A stretch of 64,000 bases of DNA, taken from the NCBI GenBank assembly GCA_018701215.1, contig JABIWH010000039.1:186001-250000 (forward strand). The letters run 5' to 3'. The notes under the pieces were generated by a model. It ran no database searches. It saw only the letters and a list, made by a program, of their open reading frames with translations, and was not told the origin of the DNA. The stretch's first letter is position 1. Every line of letters begins with the position of its first letter. Below are positions 43,683-51,731 of this stretch, piece after piece. This stretch comes from Rhodospirillaceae bacterium (GTDB lineage Bacteria; Pseudomonadota; Alphaproteobacteria; GCA-2731375). A program made the translations under genes and the position numbers.

Positions 43683-44126
43683 GCTGCCGGTAATATCGAA
43701 ATCGTCCAGGTTTCTTGGCACTTTCAACACCGCGTTGGCGCGCAAGACAATCTCGCCATCGGCCAGCAGGCGCCCTTCGGCGAAAACCAGGCTGCGGGTT
43801 TGCTTGACCACGCTGCCGTGGGCCTCGACCCACTGTCCGTCCATCACCGAAGCGACGAAATCAGAGGTCATGGTGACCGTGACCAGAAAGCCGGGAATGC
43901 CGGTTTCCACATTGGCGTTGAAACCCAATTCGATATCCATCAGCGTGAACAGCATACCGCCATGGCAGATCTTTGCCGCGTTGACATGCTTCTCGCCGCA
44001 ACGAAAGCCGAACACCACCTTGTCGCCAAGGTTCTTGAGAAACAATGGCCCCACCGTGCCATAGTAGTATCTCTCCGCTTCCCAAGGGTGAAAACCGGGC
44101 GGGGGATTGTACGCTTCGAAAGACAT
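43653..44126 (-). CDS. PaaI/hotdog-fold thioesterase
   Basis: A 157-residue hotdog-fold thioesterase. The helix after CHGGMLFTLMDIELGF (near residue 60) is the PaaI-type central helix with the conserved Gly-Gly and acidic residue, and TVTMTSDFVASV follows. It hydrolyses acyl-CoA esters; the substrate is unknown. ATG 44126 with TCAGG 7 bases upstream is preferred to the upstream TTG. Confidence 0.82.
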   Translation of the reverse strand: MSFEAYNPPPGFHPWEAERYYYGTVGPLFLKNLGDKVVFGFRCGEKHVNAAKICHGGMLFTLMDIELGFNANVETGIPGFLVTVTMTSDFVASVMDGQWVEAHGSVVKQTRSLVFAEGRLLADGEIVLRANAVLKVPRNLDDFDITGSLPPLYVPEA

Positions 44127-44231
44127 GAGCAAACCTGACAATGTGATACCAAGTTGGCGAACCTAACGGCTTGGCCTTAATCGGCATAGAGAGAATATGA
44201 TGCTGGATGATTCTGTGCGGGAAGACCATCC

Positions 44232-45560
44232 GTGACCATTAACGCGACCGACAGCGTCACCGATAATGTCACATTGGGTAGCGCCTATCGGTTCTTCGTG
44301 CCGTTGATCCTGATGACCGAGCTCAACATGATCTCGAAATCGGTGATCAATGCGGCCCTGGCACGTTCGCCGGACCAGAACGTCACCCTGGCGGCGTTCC
44401 ACGTGGCCTTCACGCTTTATTTTGCCATTTCCTCCTCCACCGAAGTGTGCTCCCTGATCACCCTGGCTTATCTGAAATCCAAGCGCGCCCTGCGGCCCCT
44501 GGTGCGCTTCATGACCGTGATCGTGGCTATTCCCTGGGCCGTGGCCCAGGCGTTGGCCTTCACCTCATTGGGCGATTGGGCCTTCGGCGGGATGTTCGGT
44601 GGCTCCGAGGCCGTGGTGGTCCAGGCCAAGACGGCGGTTTTTCTGCTCTCGTTCTCCGCCCCGGTACTGTTGGTACGTTCGATCTGTTTCGGTCTGATTT
44701 TGATGCGCCAGAAGACCATGTTCATCACCTACGCCACCTCGATCCGGCTGATCTCGCTGGCAGGATCGCTGTTCGTGCTGCCGAGGTTTCTCGACGGTGC
44801 CGCCGTTGGCGCCGCCGCCTTGCTGACTTGCATGACCATCGAAACCATGGTGGCAATTTTCTTTGCGCGGAAGCTGTATCGAGACCTGCCCAGCGGTGAC
44901 GAGGCGGGCGGGGTCACACCGCCGGGCTTCGCGCGTCAATGGCGCTTTTCCTGGCCGTTGATGCTGAACACTTCGTCAGAAATGGGCGTGATCACGGCGA
45001 TCAGCATTTTTCTCGGCCTGTTGGCGAACCCGGATTTGGCGCTGGCCGCCTTCAATATCGTGTACGGTCTGGTCAGCCTGCTGATGAGCCCCATGCGCAA
45101 CCTGCTGCAAACCGCGCAGACTCTGGTCAAAAAGCTGTCCGACCGCCGGCCATTGTTCATCTTTGCCCTGCATCTGATTGGCTTTTTTGGCTTGCTGGGC
45201 TTCGTACTGTTTCACACCCCCCTTGAAGAACTGATTCTGGTCGATGCCATGGGCCTTCGGGAGGAGTTGCAGGCCTACTGCGCACCTGCGTTGAAGCTGG
45301 CCTTTCTGATGTCGGCGGCCTGGGCCTATTCGGCGCTCTATCGCGGCTTGCTCGCGGGCGCCCAGAATACCACCATGCTGGCGGTCAGCGGCCTGTCCAG
45401 GATTGCCGTCGCCGTGGTGGTTTGCGCGTTGGGCCTGGCCTTCGCCTCGGCCAACGGCGCGATTATCGGCCTGATCGGCTGGATGGCCGGCTACGGCTTG
45501 GAGATCGCCTTGCTGGCCCTGCAATTGCGCCGTCTGGATTTACGCCGAATTAACTTGTGA
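44232..45560 (+). CDS. MATE/MOP-type membrane transporter, distantly related to ANKH
   Basis: A 442-residue protein with about 12 helices in two halves, of the MOP (multidrug/oligosaccharide/polysaccharide) superfamily layout. The opening FFVPLILMTELNMISKSVINAALAR is like animal ANKH and bacterial homologues. No specific substrate is inferred. It begins with GTG at 44232, which gives the shortest reasonable N-terminus. It is followed 112 bp later by typA. Confidence 0.7.
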   Translation: MTINATDSVTDNVTLGSAYRFFVPLILMTELNMISKSVINAALARSPDQNVTLAAFHVAFTLYFAISSSTEVCSLITLAYLKSKRALRPLVRFMTVIVAIPWAVAQALAFTSLGDWAFGGMFGGSEAVVVQAKTAVFLLSFSAPVLLVRSICFGLILMRQKTMFITYATSIRLISLAGSLFVLPRFLDGAAVGAAALLTCMTIETMVAIFFARKLYRDLPSGDEAGGVTPPGFARQWRFSWPLMLNTSSEMGVITAISIFLGLLANPDLALAAFNIVYGLVSLLMSPMRNLLQTAQTLVKKLSDRRPLFIFALHLIGFFGLLGFVLFHTPLEELILVDAMGLREELQAYCAPALKLAFLMSAAWAYSALYRGLLAGAQNTTMLAVSGLSRIAVAVVVCALGLAFASANGAIIGLIGWMAGYGLEIALLALQLRRLDLRRINL

Positions 45561-45672
45561 CCCTTAACACTGGACGGCGGCCTCGGCTCGGTGTATGTCT
45601 GCGCCGCGCTGGATGCTTTGAGCCTGGCCCACCCCTAATTTTGCGATTTTATTTTGAGATTGTGACTAAGCT

Positions 45673-47496
45673 ATGCCGCTTCGCAATATTGCTATCATTG
45701 CCCACGTTGATCACGGTAAGACCACCCTGGTGGATGCCCTGTTTCGCCAGTCGGGTACTTTCAGGGCCAACCAGCAGATTGCTGAGCGGGCCATGGACTC
45801 CAATGATCTGGAGCGCGAACGCGGCATCACGATTTTGTCCAAGTGCACCTCCATCGAATGGCAGGACACCCGCATCAATATCGTTGATACGCCGGGCCAT
45901 GCGGATTTCGGCGGCGAGGTCGAACGGATCTTGAAAATGGTCGATGGCGTCGTCCTTTTGGTTGATGCCGCCGAGGGCCCCATGCCGCAAACCAAGTTCG
46001 TTACCGGCAAGGCGCTGGCGCTCGGTCTGCGGCCCATCGTGATAATCAACAAGATCGACCGTGGCGATGCCCGCCCCGACGAGGTGCTGGACGAGGTCTT
46101 CGATCTGTTCACCGCGTTGGAGGCCAACGAAGATCAGCTCGACTTTCCTTATCTCTATGCGGTTGGCCGGGATGGCTGGGCCAGCGATGATGCCGCCGCC
46201 ACCGGCGGTGATCTGACACCGTTGTTCGAGCTGCTGCTGCGCCATGTGCCGACGCCGAAGGTGGACAAGGATGCGCCGTTCTCGATGATCGCCACCTTGC
46301 TGGATGCTGATCCGTATCTGGGCCGGGTCCTCACGGGCCGGGTCGAGTCCGGCCGCCTCTCTCACAACGACACTATCCGTGCTCTGCGCGATGACGGCAG
46401 CGTGGTGGAAAATACCCGCGTGACCAAATTGCTGGCCTTTCGCGGCTTGGACCGAGTGCCCGTCGACGAGGTTGCGGCGGGCGATATCATCGCCATTGCC
46501 GGTTTGAAAACCGCCACCGTCGCCGACACCATTGCCGATCCAGTGATTACTGTACCCATCAAGGCGCCGCCCATCGATCCGCCGACCTTGGCCATGACTT
46601 TCTCCATCAATGACTCGCCGCTGGCGGGCCGGGATGGCTCGAAAGTACAAAGTCGGGTGATCCGTGACCGCCTGCTCTCGGAAGCGGAAGGCAACGTGGC
46701 CATCAAGATCTCCGAGACCGGCGAAAAAGACGCATTCGAGGTCGCGGGCCGGGGCGAGTTGCAATTGGGTGTGTTGATCGAGACCATGCGCCGGGAAGGC
46801 TTCGAGCTGACCATCGGCCGCCCCCGCGTGCTCTACCGCTCCGATCCCCAGACCGGCCAGCGCATGGAGCCGATCGAAGAGGTTTCAATTGACGTTGATG
46901 ATGAATTTACCGGCGTCGTGGTCGAGAAGATGGCCGAGCGCAAGGGCGAGATGACCGATATGCGGCCCTTTGGCATTGGCCGTACGCGCATTACCTTCCT
47001 CGCACCCTCGCGGGGCTTGATCGGCTATCACGGCGAATTCCTTACCGATACCCGTGGCACCGGTATCATGCACCGGCTGTATCACAGCTATGCCCCCTAC
47101 AAGGGTTCGATCCAAGGCCGTAGCCGCGGCGCCATTGTTTCCGGCCAGGCCGGCGCCGCCGTGCCCTTTGCCCTGTGGCACCTGGAAGAACGCGGTGTAT
47201 TGTTTATCGGCGGTGGCGAACAGGTCTATCCGGGCATGGTGATTGGTGAAAATGCCAAGCCGTCGGATCTGGAAGTGAACCCATTGAAGGCCAAGCAGCT
47301 GACCAACATTCGCGCCTCGGGCAAGGATGACGCAATCCGCCTGACCACACCGCGCAAAATGAGCCTGGAGCAGGCCATCGCCTATATTGGTGATGACGAG
47401 GTGGTCGAGGTGACCCCCAACCATATCCGCCTGCGCAAGGCGACCTTGGATCCGCACCAACGCAAACGGGAACGCCGCGCCGCGATGGCGAGTTAA
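45673..47496 (+). CDS. typA: Translational GTPase TypA/BipA
   Basis: A 607-residue ribosome-associated GTPase, full length. G1 HVDHGKTT is at residues 10-17; the effector region RGITILSK, G3 DTPGH and G4 NKID follow. Domain III, V and the C-terminal unique domain (GFELTIGRPRVLYR... and TPRKMSLEQAI) complete TypA. It assists ribosome assembly and stress adaptation, especially at low temperature. The Shine-Dalgarno is weak. Confidence 0.95.
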   Translation: MPLRNIAIIAHVDHGKTTLVDALFRQSGTFRANQQIAERAMDSNDLERERGITILSKCTSIEWQDTRINIVDTPGHADFGGEVERILKMVDGVVLLVDAAEGPMPQTKFVTGKALALGLRPIVIINKIDRGDARPDEVLDEVFDLFTALEANEDQLDFPYLYAVGRDGWASDDAAATGGDLTPLFELLLRHVPTPKVDKDAPFSMIATLLDADPYLGRVLTGRVESGRLSHNDTIRALRDDGSVVENTRVTKLLAFRGLDRVPVDEVAAGDIIAIAGLKTATVADTIADPVITVPIKAPPIDPPTLAMTFSINDSPLAGRDGSKVQSRVIRDRLLSEAEGNVAIKISETGEKDAFEVAGRGELQLGVLIETMRREGFELTIGRPRVLYRSDPQTGQRMEPIEEVSIDVDDEFTGVVVEKMAERKGEMTDMRPFGIGRTRITFLAPSRGLIGYHGEFLTDTRGTGIMHRLYHSYAPYKGSIQGRSRGAIVSGQAGAAVPFALWHLEERGVLFIGGGEQVYPGMVIGENAKPSDLEVNPLKAKQLTNIRASGKDDAIRLTTPRKMSLEQAIAYIGDDEVVEVTPNHIRLRKATLDPHQRKRERRAAMAS

Positions 47497-47525
47497 AGCG
47501 TTTTCGATATTGCGGAGATAGCCTA

Positions 47526-47541
47526 GGCCGCGACGGCGGCC
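47526..47541. terminator. Bidirectional GC hairpin between convergent genes
   Basis: GGCCGC-GACG-GCGGCC forms a 6-bp stem with a 4-base loop, in the gap between convergent typA and the 2-oxoglutarate oxygenase gene. It is the exact reverse complement of 5814-5829. Confidence 0.4.
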
Positions 47542-47572
47542 CGGTGCGCATTTGCGTCAGCGAAATGACTAG

Positions 47573-48391
47573 TCAGATTAAATAGCGCGCCCCGATGGGG
47601 TAGCCGCGGGTCTTTTTCTCTTTGTCATAGGTGGCGTGCAGCACCGTGCGGTTGTCGATCACGGCGATTTCACCGGTGCCGGCGGGTGCTTCCCAGGCCT
47701 GTTCCAGGATGATCCTGCCCAACAGCTTGGCCGCCATTTCGTCATGAAACAGCTCGTAACTGGCGCGAACGCCACGTTCGGTATGGGCGTCAGCGCGGCG
47801 TTTGCTCACCATTTCCAGCCAGGCCACGATATTGGCGACGAAGACGGTGGATGAGAGGCGGGGCTGGCGTTGTACCGCATCGTCGGGATCGCGGGTGAAA
47901 CAGGAATATTGATTGGCCGATGTGGGGCCACGGTCCACGTGAAATTTCAGGTGGGGAAAGATATTGCGGTGGAATTTTTCCCGTGCCGCCCCGGTGATGG
48001 TGGCATTGTGCAGAAACACGCCGCCAAATTGAGCAACCAGGGCCCGCAACGATTCATCCAACACCATGTCGCAATCATGTACGGCGATCTCGGTCTGCTT
48101 TTCGAAGGTAATTGCCAGGCCGAACTGTGGTGTGTCGAAATGAATATCCGCCAGGCTGCAGGCCGCCGCCATGCCATCAGGCGCAACCGCCTGGTAGTGC
48201 CGCGCGATCAGCTGGTCATAGTTGGCGATCGCCACCCGTGCCTCGTACCCGACACCATACAGGCCGCCGCGCAGGGCCTTGCCCGGTTGCCGCAACAATG
48301 GCGCAAATGCATCCACGTCGAAAACGCCGGTGCGGGCGGGTAGGGGTATAATATTGCTCTGTGTCATGGGCGGAGTGTCGCCCAGGGCCAT
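47573..48391 (-). CDS. TauD-like Fe(II)/2-oxoglutarate oxygenase, probable
   Basis: A 272-residue protein with a double-stranded beta-helix layout. The metal triad is plausible: H151-V-D153 (KFHVDRGPTS) and H252 (NRTVLHATYDKEKKTRG), and a C-terminal Arg (RGYPIG) could bind 2-oxoglutarate. The spacing fits the family. It would hydroxylate an unknown small molecule. ATG 48391 has a modest AAGG; a start at 48367 is possible. It has no neighbouring pathway genes on its strand. Confidence 0.65.
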   Translation of the reverse strand: MALGDTPPMTQSNIIPLPARTGVFDVDAFAPLLRQPGKALRGGLYGVGYEARVAIANYDQLIARHYQAVAPDGMAAACSLADIHFDTPQFGLAITFEKQTEIAVHDCDMVLDESLRALVAQFGGVFLHNATITGAAREKFHRNIFPHLKFHVDRGPTSANQYSCFTRDPDDAVQRQPRLSSTVFVANIVAWLEMVSKRRADAHTERGVRASYELFHDEMAAKLLGRIILEQAWEAPAGTGEIAVIDNRTVLHATYDKEKKTRGYPIGARYLI

Positions 48392-48507
48392 GAAGAAAGC
48401 CTTACGCCGAAGGGTTAATGGTTTGCGAAGTTTTATCGTTGGAAAAACAATGGATTATGGCAATATCATAAGAGAGTGCCGTGACAGGCTCTTGGGGAGA
48501 TTAAGCG

Positions 48508-49233
48508 ATGCGCTGGTTCCTTACGCTGATATTTTGCCTTCTGCCTTTTAATGTTCTGGCTGATGATGCCAAGCCGGTGGACGTGGCTATCGTGGTCTCC
48601 TACGACCGCTCGGAATCCATCGACCAGGGCGAGGCCGAGGCCCAGATTGCCGGGCTGATTTACACCTTGCGCCATAAACGCTTTCACACGGCGGTGGCGT
48701 CGGGCTATTTCCGGCGCATCGCGCTGTCCGCCATTGCCTGGTCCTCCTTTACCAAGCACGAACTGATCATGCCCTGGATGCAGATCGGCAACGCGGATCA
48801 GGCCCACATGGCGGCGCTTTGGTTGGAGAAATTCCGCGACCGTGGCGAACAGATCGGCCACGGCAGCCAGACAGATGTAGCCTGGGGCATCAAGCTGGCG
48901 GCGGAGCAGATGCATGCCTTGCCGTGGTGGGCCTCGAAAAAAGTCATCAACATGGTGGGCGACGGTATCTCCAACATTGGCCGCATCGCCTCCATCGCCC
49001 GTGACGAAACCCTGGCCGCCGGCATTACCATCAACGGCCTGGTCATGGCCCGGGGCCGGGCGGTAAAGCCGCTGTCGGCCTACTACCGACGCGAAGTTAT
49101 CGGCGGCCCCACATCGTTCCTGCAATTGAGCCGTACGAACCAGGATTTCGCCCAGGCCATGCTGCGCAAGATGACCTTGGAAATGGTGCGCTTGCAGGGC
49201 CGGATCAGGCGGGCGAAGGGCGGGGCGGGCTAA
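48508..49233 (+). CDS. DUF1194 (VWA-like) secreted protein
   Basis: A 241-residue protein with a signal peptide (MRWFLTLIFCLLPFNVLA). The mature part is a VWA-like domain of the DUF1194 family (VDVAIVVSYDRSESIDQGEAE has D-x-S-x-S at the MIDAS position). Later motifs are INMVGDGISNIG and VKPLSAYYRREVIGGP. A cation-dependent adhesion or binding role is possible; the function is unknown. It is common in alphaproteobacteria. Confidence 0.85.
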   Translation: MRWFLTLIFCLLPFNVLADDAKPVDVAIVVSYDRSESIDQGEAEAQIAGLIYTLRHKRFHTAVASGYFRRIALSAIAWSSFTKHELIMPWMQIGNADQAHMAALWLEKFRDRGEQIGHGSQTDVAWGIKLAAEQMHALPWWASKKVINMVGDGISNIGRIASIARDETLAAGITINGLVMARGRAVKPLSAYYRREVIGGPTSFLQLSRTNQDFAQAMLRKMTLEMVRLQGRIRRAKGGAG

Positions 49234-49302
49234 CGCGTTTACCCGACTGCGATGGCGGTTTACACTCGCTGCATCTGAAGTAGTGTCGAGGATCCGTGCA
49301 GC

Positions 49303-50697
49303 ATGAATGCGGCTTTCCAGGAATTGATGGCCATCCGAAATCGCCCCGATGGCGCCGAGGCGGAGATAACCGGTGCCGACCCGGTTTTTTCGACCCGCTT
49401 CAAGGTGGCCGAGACCGGCGCCGGGATCCTGGCGGCGGTGGGCGTTGCGGTCTCGGACATTTGGGCAATGAAGACGGGTCGGCGGCAGCGCGTCGCCATT
49501 GATGTGCGCCATGCCGGCGCGGCCCTAAACAGTTTCAGCTTTTTACAGGCGCGCCGGGATGACGGCAGCTATCAGGTCATGGGAAATTCCCCCGCCGCCA
49601 CGGCCAACTATCAGATCACCCAGCCGTTCGCGACCAAGGATGGCCGCTGGTTTCTGCCGCACTTTGGCATCGCGCATCTGAAAGAACGTGTGCTGGGCGT
49701 GTTGCAATGCGAGGCCACACCGGAAGCGGTGGCGCGGGCGGTGGGACAATGGGATGCCCAGGCCCTGGAGGACGCCATCGCCGAGGTCCAGGCCTGTGGC
49801 GGTATGATCCGCACCAGCGACGAATGGCTGGCGCACCCGCAAGGCCAGGCGCTTGCCGTCCAGGCGGTGGTGGAGATCGAGAAGATCGGCGATAGCGACC
49901 CCGAACCGTTTTCCAGTGACGGCCCCGCCCTGGACGGCGTCCGGGTGCTGGATCTGACTCGTATCCTGGCCGGGCCGGTGGCGGCGCGGACCTGTGCCGA
50001 ACATGGCGCCGATGTCTTGATGGTGGGGGCCAGGGGACTGCCGCAGATCAAGAATTTCGTGATCGATCTATCACACGGCAAACGCAGCTGCAATCTGGAC
50101 CTCAATGAGAGGGAGGAGGCAGAACAGCTGCGGCAGCTGGTACGCGGGGCGGATGTCTTCTCCCAAGGCTACCGTCCCGGCGTGCTGGTGCGGCGCGGCT
50201 TCGGCCCCGACGAACTGGCGGCACTTCGTCCTGGCCTGATCTACACCTCGATCAACTGTTATGGCCAGCATGGCCCGTTCAAGGGCCGGGCCGGTTGGGA
50301 GCAGGTGGCCCAATCGATTACCGGTATCTGCCATGAGCACGGCGAAGACAAGCCCGCGCTATTGCCGGTGCCGGTCTGTGACTACACGACCGGTTATCTG
50401 GGCGCCTATGGCACCCTACTGGCCCTGGCCCGGCGGGCGGAGGAAGGCGGCAGCTATCACGTCAAGGTCTCGCTCTGTCAGTCGGCCATGTTCCTGCAAC
50501 GCCAGGGCCGGGTGGATTACCCGCGGGCGGAGATGGGCCACGGCGGCGAGGAATACGCGGCCCTGCAAATGGCCTCGGACACCTCTTATGGCCCGATCCG
50601 CCATCTGGCTCCGGTGCTGAAATTTTCCGAAAGCAAACCTGGCTGGTCGCGGCCTTCGCCTGCATTGGGGTCGGCCCGGCCCGAATGGCTTAATTGA
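49303..50697 (+). CDS. CaiB/BaiF-family CoA transferase with an extra N-terminal half
   Basis: A 464-residue protein of CaiB type. The normal N-terminal motif (GVRVLDLTRILAGPVAARTCAEHGADV) lies at about residue 215, and the catalytic Asp region is PVCDYTTGYLGAYGTLLAL near 355. Before it, residues 25-75 repeat the later part of a CaiB fold (AETGAGILAAVGVAVSDIW...GRRQRVAIDVRHAGAALNS). So the protein has one complete copy preceded by a partial copy. It moves CoA between carboxylic acids; the substrate is unknown. It is followed at 15 bp by the deacylase. Confidence 0.8.
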   Translation: MNAAFQELMAIRNRPDGAEAEITGADPVFSTRFKVAETGAGILAAVGVAVSDIWAMKTGRRQRVAIDVRHAGAALNSFSFLQARRDDGSYQVMGNSPAATANYQITQPFATKDGRWFLPHFGIAHLKERVLGVLQCEATPEAVARAVGQWDAQALEDAIAEVQACGGMIRTSDEWLAHPQGQALAVQAVVEIEKIGDSDPEPFSSDGPALDGVRVLDLTRILAGPVAARTCAEHGADVLMVGARGLPQIKNFVIDLSHGKRSCNLDLNEREEAEQLRQLVRGADVFSQGYRPGVLVRRGFGPDELAALRPGLIYTSINCYGQHGPFKGRAGWEQVAQSITGICHEHGEDKPALLPVPVCDYTTGYLGAYGTLLALARRAEEGGSYHVKVSLCQSAMFLQRQGRVDYPRAEMGHGGEEYAALQMASDTSYGPIRHLAPVLKFSESKPGWSRPSPALGSARPEWLN

Positions 50698-50712
50698 TAG
50701 GATTCTCCATAA

Positions 50713-51717
50713 ATGTCCGCAGAGACGAATAGTCTGATCCAAAGCGAAGTAGACTTTGATCAGGACGGCGCCCAGCACGGTTTCCTGCGCCTGCCGTATT
50801 CCGTCCACCGCTCCGCCTATGGCTGGATCCCCGTACCCATCGTGATGTTCAAGAATGGCAGTGGCCCCACGGCCCTGGTGATCGCCGGCAATCATGGCGA
50901 TGAATACGAGGGCCAGGTCACCCTGAGCAAACTGTGCCGGGAGTTGCAGGCGGAGGACATCCAGGGCCGCCTGATCATTCTGCCAATGGCCAATTATCCC
51001 GCCGCGCGCGCCGGCCTGCGGACCTCGCCCTTTGACGAGGGCAATCTGAACCGCAGCTTTCCCGGTAATCCCGGCGGCACGCCGACGGAAATGATCGCGC
51101 ACTATATCGAAGAAGTCCTGATGCCCATGTGCGATTACTTCTTCGATCTGCATTCGGGCGGTTCCTCGTTGCGTTATCCGGCCACGGTGTTGCGCAAGCG
51201 TGGCGATACAGCGGAACAGGAAACCGCGTTGCAGGCCCTGCAACTGGCCTTCGACGGCACCTATGGCTTTATCTTTGGCCGTCCCGGCGACGGCAGGGTT
51301 TCAAGTGCGGCGGCGCGCCGAAAAGGCGTCCTGGGGCTGACCACGGAACTGGGCGGCGCGGGCACGGTGACGCCGGCGATCCTGGCCTTGGCCGAGCGCG
51401 GCGTGCGCCGGCTATTGCATCATATCGGCCTGCTGCCCGGCTATGAACCCGATGCCGTACGCGGCACCCGCCTGATGGAGCTGACCAGCACCGATCTTTT
51501 TGTCTATGCCCGCGACGAAGGCCTGTTCGAACCTTATGTGGATCTGTTGGCCGAGGTCAAAAAAGGCCAGCCGGCGGGAGCCATCCATCACCCCGAAACG
51601 CCCTGGCTGGCGCCGACCGAGTGCCTTTTCGAGCACGACGGCCTGGTGATCTGCGAACGCATTCCGGCCAGGGTCCAGCGCGGCGACTGCCTGTTCCACC
51701 TGGCCACGGATATTTGA
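50713..51717 (+). CDS. DoeB-like N-acetyl-diaminobutyrate deacetylase / AstE-AspA family
   Basis: A 334-residue zinc carboxypeptidase-like deacylase. Zinc ligands are H61 and E64 (NHGDEYEG) and H147 (DLHSGG). The opening SEVDFDQDGAQHGFLRLPYS and the NLNRSFPGNPGG motif resemble DoeB, which deacetylates N2-acetyl-L-2,4-diaminobutyrate in ectoine breakdown. Other doe genes are not nearby, so another acyl-amino acid is also possible. It appears to be in one transcription unit with the CoA transferase. Confidence 0.78.
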   Translation: MSAETNSLIQSEVDFDQDGAQHGFLRLPYSVHRSAYGWIPVPIVMFKNGSGPTALVIAGNHGDEYEGQVTLSKLCRELQAEDIQGRLIILPMANYPAARAGLRTSPFDEGNLNRSFPGNPGGTPTEMIAHYIEEVLMPMCDYFFDLHSGGSSLRYPATVLRKRGDTAEQETALQALQLAFDGTYGFIFGRPGDGRVSSAAARRKGVLGLTTELGGAGTVTPAILALAERGVRRLLHHIGLLPGYEPDAVRGTRLMELTSTDLFVYARDEGLFEPYVDLLAEVKKGQPAGAIHHPETPWLAPTECLFEHDGLVICERIPARVQRGDCLFHLATDI

Positions 51718-51731
51718 ATCTGGGTTGGACC

